64,000 nucleotides of DNA from NCBI GenBank assembly GCA_029945725.1, contig JAQSDB010000003.1, positions 437,842 through 501,841 on the forward strand. The letters run 5' to 3'. The position numbers were made by a program, and so were the translations under genes. This document shows positions 8,937 to 17,191 of this stretch, piece after piece. The first letter of the stretch is position 1; the number at the start of each line of letters is the position of its first letter. The DNA is from a bacterium. Its GTDB lineage: Bacteria; Pseudomonadota; Gammaproteobacteria; Pseudomonadales; Moraxellaceae. The notes under the pieces are model-generated. The model was given only the letters and a program-made list of their open reading frames with translations. It did no database searches and had not been told where the DNA came from.

Positions 8937-10055
8937 TCAGGCTGTTACGGCTTCCTGTTTGCCGGCACTCGGCAGCGACAAGCGGAAAATACGCTGCACA
9001 ACCGTGCCGAACTGGCGGCTGAGCGAGCCCGTGTTGTAAGGCAGGCCGTACTTTTCGCATAGTGCACTTACTTCCACCGCCATTTCTGCATAGCGGTTGG
9101 CGGGGATGTCCGGGAACATGTGGTGTTCGATCTGGTGGCTGAGGTTGCCCGACATGATGTGGAACCACTTGCTGCCTTCCAGGTTGCTGGAGCCCATCAA
9201 CTGGCGCAGGTACCACTCGGCCTTGGTTTCATTCTCGCATTCTGCCTCGCTGAACATTTCGGCACCTTCCGTGAAGTGGCCGCAGAAGATGATCGTGAAG
9301 GTCCAGAGGTTGCGGATGATGTTGGCGATCACATTGCCTGCCAGCACCGGCAGGAAGAAGGGACCGGCCAGCGCGGGGAAGGCGATGTAGTCCTTCACTA
9401 CCTGCTTGCGCGCCTTCTTGAGGAAGGCCTTGAACATGTCTTTCTTCTCGCTCCACTTCCACGTGCCGCGGGTGGCGTCGGCGAGCTCCAGATCGTGCAC
9501 GCCCACACCCCATTCGAAGAAGATCGCAAGCAGCAGTGCATAGACGGGCTGTGCCAGATTGGCCGGGTGCCATTCCTGTTCGTCAGCCATGCGCAGGATG
9601 CCGTAGCCGACATCGCGGTCCTTGCCGACGATGTTGGTGAAGTGGTGGTGCATGTAGTTGTGGGAGTGACGCCACTGGTCGCCAGGGCACACGGTATCCC
9701 ACTCGTACTTGCGGCCGCGCAGCTCGGGGTCGTTGGTCCAGTCGAACTGGCCGTGCATGACGTTGTGACCGATTTCCATGTTCTCGAGGATCTTGGCCAC
9801 GCCCAGCGCGCCCACGCCTGCTACCCAGGCCAGCGGATTGACGATGCCGGCGTAGATGCCGATGCGGCCGCCGATCTCGAGGCGGCGCTGCAGGCGGATG
9901 ATGCCCTTGATGTAGTCCAGATCCTTCTGGCCAAGGTCGGCGGTGATGCGGGTGCGCAGCGCGTCGATCTCGGCGCCGAAGGCTTCCACCTGTTCTTTGG
10001 TGAGCTTGCGGCCGATGATGCCGGCGATTCGGGTGTTGACGTTCATGCTGGTCAT
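8937..10055 (-). CDS. desB: Membrane acyl-CoA fatty-acid desaturase (DesB/DesA3-like)
   Basis: This is a membrane di-iron desaturase, 372 aa. The three histidine boxes are complete: HNVMH at residues 97-101, HSHNYMHHH at 130-138 and HQIEHH at 307-312. The stretch GHNVMHGQFDWTNDP is typical of the delta-9 acyl-CoA desaturase branch that includes mycobacterial DesA3 and Pseudomonas DesB. It would introduce a double bond into long-chain acyl-CoA, using electrons from the neighbouring reductase, and so adjust membrane fluidity when exogenous fatty acids are available. AAGGAG precedes the ATG. It is the second gene of a two-gene unit controlled by the divergent DesT-like regulator. Confidence 0.9.
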   Translation of the reverse strand: MTSMNVNTRIAGIIGRKLTKEQVEAFGAEIDALRTRITADLGQKDLDYIKGIIRLQRRLEIGGRIGIYAGIVNPLAWVAGVGALGVAKILENMEIGHNVMHGQFDWTNDPELRGRKYEWDTVCPGDQWRHSHNYMHHHFTNIVGKDRDVGYGILRMADEQEWHPANLAQPVYALLLAIFFEWGVGVHDLELADATRGTWKWSEKKDMFKAFLKKARKQVVKDYIAFPALAGPFFLPVLAGNVIANIIRNLWTFTIIFCGHFTEGAEMFSEAECENETKAEWYLRQLMGSSNLEGSKWFHIMSGNLSHQIEHHMFPDIPANRYAEMAVEVSALCEKYGLPYNTGSLSRQFGTVVQRIFRLSLPSAGKQEAVTA

Positions 10056-10135
10056 TTCAGGTACTCCTTTGTTCCTTAACCGGATTCCTGGCCTGTCCGC
10101 TTTCGTGGAGCAGGCCCGATTGTGTGGGGTCTTGC

Positions 10136-11224
10136 TTACAGCTCGATGCTGACCGGAGTCACGGGCACGGAGACGCAGATGGCGATGTCTTCCTCGCCGG
10201 TGCCAGAGAGTTCGCCGGTACGGATGTCACGCACCTGGCCCGAGAGCTTGCGGCAGGTACAGGTGCGGCAGATGCCCTGGCGGCAACCGGCATTCGGGGT
10301 GAGACCGGCACCTTCGGCGGCATCAAGCAGGGTACGGCCGGGAGCGGTGGTGCTGATGCCGCTGTCGGTAAACAGTACGGGCTGGCCTTTGGCATCAGCG
10401 GCTACCGGCACTTGCACGGGACGGAAACGCTCCAGCGTCAGGCGTTCTGACTGGCCGGCGCCATTCCAGTGCTTTTCCACGGCTTCAATCAGGCCGGCAG
10501 GACCGCAGACATAGGCGGCGCTGTGGGCGAGATCGGCACCAATGGCATCCAGATGGTCAGCCTTGAAGTGGCCCTTGAGGTTGCCGGCTTCGTGTTCGCG
10601 GGTTGTCACCAGATGCAGCTGCACATTGGCACAGCTGGCGGCGAGCGCCTGCAGATGGCTGAGGAAAATGGCATCGGCTTTGGCGGGTACGTAATAGAGA
10701 ATATCAACGCGACCGGTGTAGGCTTGCGCGACCAGCGCATCGGTCAGGGCGCGTACCGGTGTAATGCCGCTGCCGCCGGCAATAAAGAGAAAGCGTGACG
10801 GCAGGGTGGCGGGCAAAACAAAGTCGCCAGCGGCAGGGCTGAGCTCGACCACATCACCGGTCCAGACCGATTCATTGGCCCAGCTGGAAACGATGCCGCC
10901 GTCATGAGACTGGATGGTGACGGTGGGGCAGCCGTTTTCTTCACCGGAAATGGTGAAGCAGCGGCTGAGGCGACGGCCATTGATGCTGACGCTCAGGCTG
11001 ACATACTGGCCGGCGATGTGGCCGTTCCAGCGATGGTTGGGCTCCAGCACGAGGGTGACAGCGCGGCTGGTTTCCTGGCGTACGGCCTTGACCGTTGCCT
11101 TGATGGAGCGGCCGCCGACTTCCGGGGCGAGGAATTCGAGATAGCTTTCCGGGCTCTGTGGCCAGGACAGAATGCGGGCCAGCGGGCTGGCAAGGGCGCG
11201 ATCGATGAGGTTGAGATTCAGCAT
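10136..11224 (-). CDS. desC: Flavodoxin/ferredoxin-type reductase, electron donor to the desaturase
   Basis: This is a one-chain electron-transfer protein. A ferredoxin-reductase FAD domain (RLSRCFTISG) is followed by an NAD(P)-binding domain (IAGGSGITPVRAL and YVCGPAGLIEAV) and a C-terminal plant-type 2Fe-2S ferredoxin domain. The cluster cysteines lie in CRQGICRTCTC plus a final Cys in AICVSVP. It resembles P. aeruginosa DesC and mycobacterial Rv3230c, which pass electrons from NADPH to an acyl-CoA desaturase. I start it at 11224 because GGAG stands six bases upstream; an in-frame upstream ATG would run into the operator region. It is the first gene of the desaturase operon. Confidence 0.9.
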   Translation of the reverse strand: MLNLNLIDRALASPLARILSWPQSPESYLEFLAPEVGGRSIKATVKAVRQETSRAVTLVLEPNHRWNGHIAGQYVSLSVSINGRRLSRCFTISGEENGCPTVTIQSHDGGIVSSWANESVWTGDVVELSPAAGDFVLPATLPSRFLFIAGGSGITPVRALTDALVAQAYTGRVDILYYVPAKADAIFLSHLQALAASCANVQLHLVTTREHEAGNLKGHFKADHLDAIGADLAHSAAYVCGPAGLIEAVEKHWNGAGQSERLTLERFRPVQVPVAADAKGQPVLFTDSGISTTAPGRTLLDAAEGAGLTPNAGCRQGICRTCTCRKLSGQVRDIRTGELSGTGEEDIAICVSVPVTPVSIEL

Positions 11225-11274
11225 CTTGAGGCTCCATGTGTTGCCGGTGTTGAGTACAGGTCCGGCAGGCACGT

Positions 11275-11292
11275 TGTGAACAAGTGTTCACA
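11275..11292. promoter_or_regulatory. Operator palindrome 1 (DesT-type)
   Basis: TGTGAACAAGTGTTCACA is a perfect inverted repeat with 8-base arms and a 2-base centre. It lies 51 bases before the reductase start, in the divergent intergenic region with the TetR gene. Its GAACA/TGTTC arms match the second palindrome nearby, and the centres of the two are 40 bp apart, so two dimers could bind the same face of the helix. Confidence 0.75.
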
Positions 11293-11314
11293 TGAAACAA
11301 TTTGGCCATGATTT

Positions 11315-11332
11315 AGTCAACACTTGTTCACT
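11315..11332. promoter_or_regulatory. Operator palindrome 2 (DesT-type)
   Basis: AGTCAACACTTGTTCACT reads AGTGAACAAGTGTTGACT on the other strand. As I recall it, the P. aeruginosa DesT site has the form AGTGAAC-n4-GTTGACT, so this is close to identical in the arms. It probably lets the divergent TetR protein control desC-desB and perhaps its own gene. Confidence 0.8.
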
Positions 11333-11423
11333 AAATTACTGACGAGTGGCTATCTTGTTGTCTTACAAAGAGTTTGATAATGCCCGTCATGAAGCAGGGT
11401 GTTCACAGAGATGGGGTTTATGA

Positions 11424-12110
11424 ATGGCTGTTTACAAGAAGAAGGTTAAGGATGCCGCAGAGGGGGAGGATGGCAGCCATGATGCGCGGCGCTCCCGTAC
11501 CCGTCAGGCCCTGATCGAGGCTGCGCTGGATCTGCTGGGCGAAGACCGGACCTTCTCCAGTCTCAGCCTGCGCGAGGTGACCAAGGCGGCCGGCGTGGTG
11601 CCGGCGGCTTTTTATCGCCACTTCCGCGGCATGGACAGTCTGGGGCTTGAGCTGGTTGACGAGTCTTTCCGGGCCCTGCGTGCGCAAATGCGCGAGGTCC
11701 GCGGCAAACCCCTGCCGGCCGAGCAACTGATCCGCAACTCCATGGAGCTTTATATCCATTACGTGCGGGAGCAGGAGCGCTACTTCCGTTTCGCCATCCG
11801 CGAGTTTTTCTCCGGCGCCACCAATACCAAGCTGGCGATCCGCAACGAGTTGCGATTTTTCGTCAGCGAGCTGGCTACCGATCTTGCCCTGCTCGTTGTA
11901 GATCGTCGTGCGACCAGCGCCGACCTGCAGATGATGGCCCAGCTCATCGTCAACAACATGGTGATGGTGACCGAGCAAATCCTTGAGCTCCCTGCGGGTC
12001 GCCCGGAGGAGGATCAGCTGCTGGTGGATCTGGCTACCAAACAGATGCGGGTGATTTTTCTCGGCGTCGGGGTCTGGAAACAGACTTCCAGGGAAAAGCC
12101 TGCTGCCTGA
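11424..12110 (+). CDS. desT: TetR-family regulator, DesT-like
   Basis: This is a 228-residue TetR repressor. The N-terminal helix-turn-helix (about residues 24-70) includes SLSLREVTKAAGVVPAAFYRHF. The C-terminal ligand domain contains REQERYFRFAIREFFSG. DesT in Pseudomonas senses the ratio of unsaturated to saturated acyl-CoA and represses the desaturase operon and fabAB. The same arrangement here (divergent from reductase-desaturase, with palindromes between) makes that role likely. The gene ends with no clear hairpin before the convergent HopJ-like gene. Confidence 0.88.
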   Translation: MAVYKKKVKDAAEGEDGSHDARRSRTRQALIEAALDLLGEDRTFSSLSLREVTKAAGVVPAAFYRHFRGMDSLGLELVDESFRALRAQMREVRGKPLPAEQLIRNSMELYIHYVREQERYFRFAIREFFSGATNTKLAIRNELRFFVSELATDLALLVVDRRATSADLQMMAQLIVNNMVMVTEQILELPAGRPEEDQLLVDLATKQMRVIFLGVGVWKQTSREKPAA

Positions 12111-12162
12111 ACACACGCCGCTGCAATATCAACGGTAGCGCGCGTCTGTTTCACCTCACGCT

Positions 12163-12519
12163 TCAATCTTCCCTTGCGACGAGGGCGACTCCGTCAAAAT
12201 GCAGGCCCGCCCAGCCGTCACGCATGAAGCGGCGAATATTGGCGTGGTCGCCGGCATCCGGATGCTTGAGGACGTCTTCCCGATAGAAGCGGCCAAACAG
12301 CTGCACGGTATCGGCTTCAGACAGGCCCTTTAATGCGGCCAGTGCAAACAGCCGGCAGGAGCCTTCATTGCTGCCTGCTGCATTGATGACAGGGCTTGCC
12401 CCTGCACCGTTGCTGAAGCGGGTGGGCGTGTATTCGTAATGATCATTCACATAAGCAATCACGTCCTCGAAATCGGCTTCCGCCTTTTTCACGCGTTCCA
12501 GCAGGGTCTGGAAAATCAT
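12163..12519 (-). CDS. HopJ-family protein
   Basis: The 118-residue product matches the HopJ type III effector family by the stretch YVNDHYEYTPTRFSNG, the central SCRLFALAAL and the C-terminal FGRFYREDVLKHP and IRRFMRDGW blocks. Most members are chromosomal housekeeping proteins in bacteria without a type III system, and their function is unknown; the effector name should not be taken literally. The start at 12519 has GGAG six bases upstream. Confidence 0.85.
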   Translation of the reverse strand: MIFQTLLERVKKAEADFEDVIAYVNDHYEYTPTRFSNGAGASPVINAAGSNEGSCRLFALAALKGLSEADTVQLFGRFYREDVLKHPDAGDHANIRRFMRDGWAGLHFDGVALVARED

Positions 12520-12829
12520 GGGGCTCTCCGTAACGTCAGTGGCTTTCTCGTCGAGGCGGCATGCTGCCAAACAGGAGGGGTGGCGGCAAGCCTTGCAAGG
12601 GCACTGACAGGCAGGTCGTGATGTTGCTGGTCAGGGCATGGGAAGCAGATGGCAAGCAGCGACAGAGGCGCGCGACCCGCTTTGGTGGCCGGGATACAAA
12701 GCGATCCTGAAGGATTGACAGGCAGGCTGCAGCGGTTGCGCCTGACAACAGGGAGAGCGGTTTACCCGGACCATGAAAAGCGTCGAGAAAAGCGGGGCCG
12801 GATAAAAACCGGCAGGATGATGGCCGCTA
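12520..12829. other. Gene-free 310-base spacer
   Basis: I find no convincing gene, RNA or repeat here. The short open frames on both strands lack ribosome-binding sites and have unnatural composition. A short hairpin (GCCGG...CCGGC around 12798-12815) has no T-tract beyond it. The stretch presumably holds the promoter of the HopJ-like gene. Confidence 0.6.
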
Positions 12830-13027
12830 TCAGTGCTGGTGCAGGCTGCGCGCGTTTTTGCGCAGTTCTTCTTCAATCATGTGCAGCATTTTTACGGTTT
12901 TACCGATGATGTCGGCCTCCGCGCTGTCGTCAGACATCATGTCGCGCTGCATGGATTCAAGCTGCGAGATTTGCTGGTGCAGGCTCTTGGGGTCAATGTT
13001 TTTCAGAACAACGGTATTGGCAAACAT
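12830..13027 (-). CDS. Small hypothetical protein, 65 aa
   Basis: The product begins MFANTVVLKNIDPKSLHQQI and continues with a charged, helical, Met-rich stretch (QLESMQRDMMSDDSAEAD) that could form a coiled coil. GGGAG eight bases before the ATG supports the start at 13027. There is no signal peptide or membrane segment and I do not recognise the family. It stands alone on the minus strand, divergent from the MFS/spermidine-synthase fusion gene. Confidence 0.6.
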   Translation of the reverse strand: MFANTVVLKNIDPKSLHQQISQLESMQRDMMSDDSAEADIIGKTVKMLHMIEEELRKNARSLHQH

Positions 13028-13217
13028 GGCGGAGTCTCCCGGCTTCAGATCGGATGTTTTCAGGTATAGACCAGCCGGTGTAACCCTGCCAGCCGTGTCT
13101 GAAAATGCTGCCATGATCCGGTGCGATCACCAATGCGTGAAGCCGGTGGCAAAACCGGCTGGGTGCGGTGTTGCCATGTGTATAAGATAGGCTTTTATCT
13201 CAAGACAAGGGCAGGTC

Positions 13218-16175
13218 ATGGATGCATTAACTGGCGCCAACAAGTCGCGCTGGCAATACGCGCTGTTTGCACTCTTTGCGCTTTCCGGTTTTTCCGGCCT
13301 GATTTACGAGTCTATCTGGAGTCATTACCTCAAGCTGTTTCTGGGCCATGCTGCCTACGCACAGACGCTGGTGCTGGCCCTGTTCATGGGCGGCATGGCC
13401 GCCGGTGCCTGGCTGGCGGGCCGCTGCATGCCGCGCTTGCGCAATCCGCTCATGGCGTATGCGCTGGTGGAGCTGGTCATCGGCTTGTTCGGTCTGCTTT
13501 TTCACCGGAATTTCCAGGTTGTCACAGGCTTCATGCTGGACACCCTGCTGCCGGGCATGGGCTCGGTGTTTGCCATTGAGCTGGTGCGCTGGAGCATGGC
13601 GGCACTGCTTATCCTGCCGCAGACACTGCTGCTCGGTGCCACGTTTCCGCTGATGAGTGTGGGCCTGTTGCGCGCCTTTCCACGGCTGCCTGGCAGTTCC
13701 ATTGCCCTGCTCTACTTCACCAACAGTCTCGGTGCTGTCGTGGGGGTATTGGTCAGCGGTTTCTGGTTGATCGGCCTCGCGGGCCTGCCGGGAACCATCA
13801 TGGTAGCGGCGCTGGTGAATTTCCTGCTGGCGCTGGCGGTGTATCTGGTTGGCCGGCAACTGACAGTAACGACGGTGCCGCAGACGGTCATCGCGGGCGC
13901 CCCGTCTGCGCTGCTGCGGCCATTGTTGCTGGTGGCACTGGTCACCGGCTTGTCTTCGTTCATTTACGAGATTGGCTGGATCCGCATGCTGGTGCTGGTG
14001 CTGGGGGCTTCCACGCATGCTTTTGAGCTGATGCTGAGCGCATTTATTCTCGGCCTTGCCCTCGGTGGACTCTGGGTGCGCCAGCGCATCGACAGTTATG
14101 CCGATCCGCAACGTGCACTGGGTTATGTGCAGCTTCTCATGGGATTTCTTGCGCTGGGAACCGTGGTTTTCTACAACCGGATGTTTGACCTGATGCAGTT
14201 TGCGATGTCTGCGCTGCAGCGTAATGACGCGGGTTATTTCCTCTTCAATCTGAGCAGCCATTTCATTGCTGTTCTGGTCATGCTGCCTGTCACTTTCATG
14301 GCGGGCATGACACTTCCGCTGATTACCTTCACCCTTTTTCGCCATGGCGGTGACGAATCCGCCATCGGCAGGGTTTATGCGTTCAATACCCTGGGCGCCA
14401 TCATCGGTGTGTGCCTGACGGTGCTTTTGCTGATGCCGGCTTTCGGACTCAAGACCACCATCATGATCGGGGCCTTGCTGGATTTGCTGCTGGGTGCCTA
14501 CATGCTGGCACGTACACGAACGAACATGAGCGCACAGCGCGTGGTGCTGGTGCTCGGTACCGCTGCCGTGATCACGGTTGCGGCCGGCGTGAGTTTTGAT
14601 CCCCTGCGCATGATCTCGGGTGTATTTCGCAACGGCCACGGGGTGGCGCAGGGCACGAACATTCTTTTTCACCGTGATGGCCGCACGGCAACGGTTGATG
14701 TCTATGAAAGCAGGGGTACCCGCATTATCAGTACCAATGGCAAACCGGACGCCGGCGTTGTCATGCCGCAGGGAATGAGGCCGAGTCCGGATGAGCCGAC
14801 GATGGTGCTGCTTGGCGGCATTGCCCTGCTGGCGCATCCGGAAGCACGTACGGCGGCAGTGATCGGCATGGGTTCCGGCATCAGTGCGAATGTATTGCTG
14901 TCCGGTCCCGATCTGCGCAGTGTGGATATTGTCGAGATTGAGTCGGCAATTGTTGATGGCGCCCGCTTTTTCGGTGCGCACTCGGCACGGGTATTCCAGG
15001 ATCCGCGCAGCCATATTCACATCGACGACGCCAAAAGTTATTTTGCGGCCTACAACAAGCGCTATGACCTGATCATTTCCGAGCCGTCCAATCCCTGGGT
15101 CAGCGGGGTCTCCAGTCTTTTTACGCAAGAGTTCTATGCCCGCGTGCTGCCGCACCTGAATAATGATGGTGTGCTGGTGCAGTGGTTCCACCTGTATGAA
15201 ACCAATCCGAAAATCATCAGCTCCATACTGACGGCGCTCTCCCCGCAATTTTCCGATTATGCGATTTATGCGGCGAGCAGCTCCGACATGGTGCTGATTG
15301 CAAAAAAATCAGGAAAATTGCCGGCACTGAGTCCGGCCATGTTTGCCGTGCCGGCATTCAGGGACGAGTTCCGGCGCGTGGAGTGGTTTACCTTGCAGGA
15401 TGTCGAGGCGCATCGCATTGGTGACAAGGCATTGCTGGACGGGGCCTTTCACAGCTTCGACGCGCCTGCCAACAGTGATTTCTTCCCCTATGTTGACCAG
15501 CATGCAGTGGCGGCCCGATACAAGGGTGAGCAGGCAGGATTCCTGATTGATATCAGCAACAGTCCCCTGCCCCTGCCCGGCATCAATTTCCGCGAGCCGC
15601 CGCACGTGACCGCTACGGCGAAACCCATCGGCTTCCAGCCCCGCGAGGCGGCCATCACGGCACAGAAAGTTGTCGCAGCTTTTACTGGTACGTCCGTGAA
15701 CTGGCAGGAGGTGCCGGAGAATATTTACGGCCTGGTGGAGCTGGTGGCGGGTCAGCACGCCTGCGGGGATGAAAAGGCCCAGCAGGTGTGGCGCACGCGG
15801 CTCGTTGACCTGATGTCGATCATTTTGCCGCGCGTCAATGCCGCGGCGGCGACGCCCATGCTGGATTACCTGACAGCCAATGCCTGTGCTGATCCGGGCG
15901 GGCTGAATGCCGAATGGCTGGCCTTGTTCCGCGCGGTAGCGCAAAGAAACATGCCGGAGCAGCAGCGTTTATCGGAGAGTCTGCTGACACGTGATGCCAC
16001 CGTCAGTGATGACGCAGCGCGTTATGTGCTGGTTGCTGCCATGGTGGCCAATCTCGAGCAGGGAGAGAACGCGAACGTGCAGGCGCTCGCCTCCCTTCTG
16101 GCGGGTGCCCGTCCTGTCCTTGTCGATCTCTTGCTGGCCAGGGCCGAGTGGGCGCTGGCGCGTCAGGTGCGTTGA
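13218..16175 (+). CDS. Fused MFS-like membrane protein / spermidine-synthase-like domain
   Basis: At 985 residues this is a fusion protein. The N-terminal half has about a dozen hydrophobic segments in two homologous sets; each set starts with a similar motif (SGFSGLIYESIW near residue 23 and SSFIYEIGWIRML near 245). The C-terminal part is a Rossmann methyltransferase/spermidine synthase-like domain, with AVIGMGSGISANVLL as the S-adenosyl-binding loop and YDLIISEPSNPWVSGVSSLF as the active-site region. Classical spermidine synthases have Asp where this has SEPSNP, as in other fused members, so aminopropyl transfer is uncertain. A last 200-residue helical tail has no clear family. AAGGGCAGG precedes the ATG. 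The 3' end overlaps the convergent HMG-CoA lyase gene by 13 bases. Confidence 0.85.
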   Translation: MDALTGANKSRWQYALFALFALSGFSGLIYESIWSHYLKLFLGHAAYAQTLVLALFMGGMAAGAWLAGRCMPRLRNPLMAYALVELVIGLFGLLFHRNFQVVTGFMLDTLLPGMGSVFAIELVRWSMAALLILPQTLLLGATFPLMSVGLLRAFPRLPGSSIALLYFTNSLGAVVGVLVSGFWLIGLAGLPGTIMVAALVNFLLALAVYLVGRQLTVTTVPQTVIAGAPSALLRPLLLVALVTGLSSFIYEIGWIRMLVLVLGASTHAFELMLSAFILGLALGGLWVRQRIDSYADPQRALGYVQLLMGFLALGTVVFYNRMFDLMQFAMSALQRNDAGYFLFNLSSHFIAVLVMLPVTFMAGMTLPLITFTLFRHGGDESAIGRVYAFNTLGAIIGVCLTVLLLMPAFGLKTTIMIGALLDLLLGAYMLARTRTNMSAQRVVLVLGTAAVITVAAGVSFDPLRMISGVFRNGHGVAQGTNILFHRDGRTATVDVYESRGTRIISTNGKPDAGVVMPQGMRPSPDEPTMVLLGGIALLAHPEARTAAVIGMGSGISANVLLSGPDLRSVDIVEIESAIVDGARFFGAHSARVFQDPRSHIHIDDAKSYFAAYNKRYDLIISEPSNPWVSGVSSLFTQEFYARVLPHLNNDGVLVQWFHLYETNPKIISSILTALSPQFSDYAIYAASSSDMVLIAKKSGKLPALSPAMFAVPAFRDEFRRVEWFTLQDVEAHRIGDKALLDGAFHSFDAPANSDFFPYVDQHAVAARYKGEQAGFLIDISNSPLPLPGINFREPPHVTATAKPIGFQPREAAITAQKVVAAFTGTSVNWQEVPENIYGLVELVAGQHACGDEKAQQVWRTRLVDLMSIILPRVNAAAATPMLDYLTANACADPGGLNAEWLALFRAVAQRNMPEQQRLSESLLTRDATVSDDAARYVLVAAMVANLEQGENANVQALASLLAGARPVLVDLLLARAEWALARQVR

Positions 16176-17110
16176 TCCTGTGGCGCACAAACGGCCGGCT
16201 GCGGTGCGGTGCGGCGCTCCTGCGAGCGTCGCCATTGTGCGTAGCGGCCGCCCAGCGGCTGTGCGGTGATTGTCTCGGCAACAGCAATGGCGTGGTAAAG
16301 CGCATCAAGATCAATGCCGGTATCAAAGCCGGCTTCGTGCAACAGGTGCACCAGATCTTCGGTGGCCACATTGCCGGTGGCACCGGGTGCAAACGGGCAG
16401 CCGCCGAGGCCGCCAATGCTGGCATCGAAATGCCGTACGCCGCATTCAATGCCGGCCCAGGCATTGGCCAGTGCGGTGCCGCGGGTATCGTGCAGGTGCA
16501 GGCTGAAAAGCGCACTGTCGAAGCGGGCCAGCAGCGGTTTTAAAATGTCGATGACCTGCTGCGGATTACCGGCGCCGATGGTGTCGGAGATGGCGATGTC
16601 ACTGGCGCCGGCGGCCAGCATCTTCTCGGAAAGCCGGTGCACCACGGATACCGGCGTCTTGCCGTCATAGGGGCAGGAGAAGGCGCCGGAAATATAGGCG
16701 CGCACGACCATGCCGTCAGCGGTAGCCTGCCGGATCACCTCCTGGCAGGTGGCTTCGGTCTCGGCCAGGGTCATGTTCAGGTTGCGCAGATTGAAGGCGT
16801 CGGTGGATGCCAGCACCACGGCGACATGGCGATAGCCGGCCGCTTTCGCGCGCTCATAACCTTTCAGGTTCGGCACCAGTGCCATGTAATCCATGCCGGC
16901 ACGCTGTGGCAGGCCGGCAGTGACTTCTACCGCATCCGCCATCTGGGGTACTGCTTTCGGGTGGACAAAACTGACGGCTTCAAGCTGGCGGATGCCGGCA
17001 TTAACCAGGGCACCGGCAAGGCGTAACTTGTCGGCCGTGCTGACCAGGCCGGGCTGATTCTGCAGGCCATCACGCAGGCCGACTTCGGTAATACGAATAC
17101 GTTCTTTCAT
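16163..17110 (-). CDS. mvaB: Hydroxymethylglutaryl-CoA lyase
   Basis: This enzyme (315 aa) cleaves HMG-CoA to acetoacetate and acetyl-CoA, the last step of leucine breakdown. Family signatures are the N-terminal EVGLRDGLQNQ, HLHDTRGTALAN, and the cysteine loop GGLGGCPFAPGATGNVATED, which includes the catalytic Cys. The rest of the leucine (liu) pathway is not nearby, although an acyl-CoA dehydrogenase lies 2.5 kb away. The C-terminal 20 residues are Arg/Gln-rich and look like a lineage-specific tail. Confidence 0.93.
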   Translation of the reverse strand: MKERIRITEVGLRDGLQNQPGLVSTADKLRLAGALVNAGIRQLEAVSFVHPKAVPQMADAVEVTAGLPQRAGMDYMALVPNLKGYERAKAAGYRHVAVVLASTDAFNLRNLNMTLAETEATCQEVIRQATADGMVVRAYISGAFSCPYDGKTPVSVVHRLSEKMLAAGASDIAISDTIGAGNPQQVIDILKPLLARFDSALFSLHLHDTRGTALANAWAGIECGVRHFDASIGGLGGCPFAPGATGNVATEDLVHLLHEAGFDTGIDLDALYHAIAVAETITAQPLGGRYAQWRRSQERRTAPQPAVCAPQDQRT

Positions 17111-17191
17111 TGGGGGGTGCCGTGTTCGGGAGCAGGAAAGTGTTGTCAGGAGCAGGTACTGCTTGTTGCGGGGGCCAGATGCAGGCGGTTG

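Noticed and set aside
12163-12519. Type III secretion effector
   Set aside because: The HopJ name is historical. No secretion-system gene or effector leader is present, and the family is common in free-living bacteria.
13227-15248. A 673-codon open frame antisense to the MFS/spermidine-synthase fusion
   Set aside because: It is a codon-bias shadow: the product is a continuous Gln/His/Arg-rich sequence without any domain.
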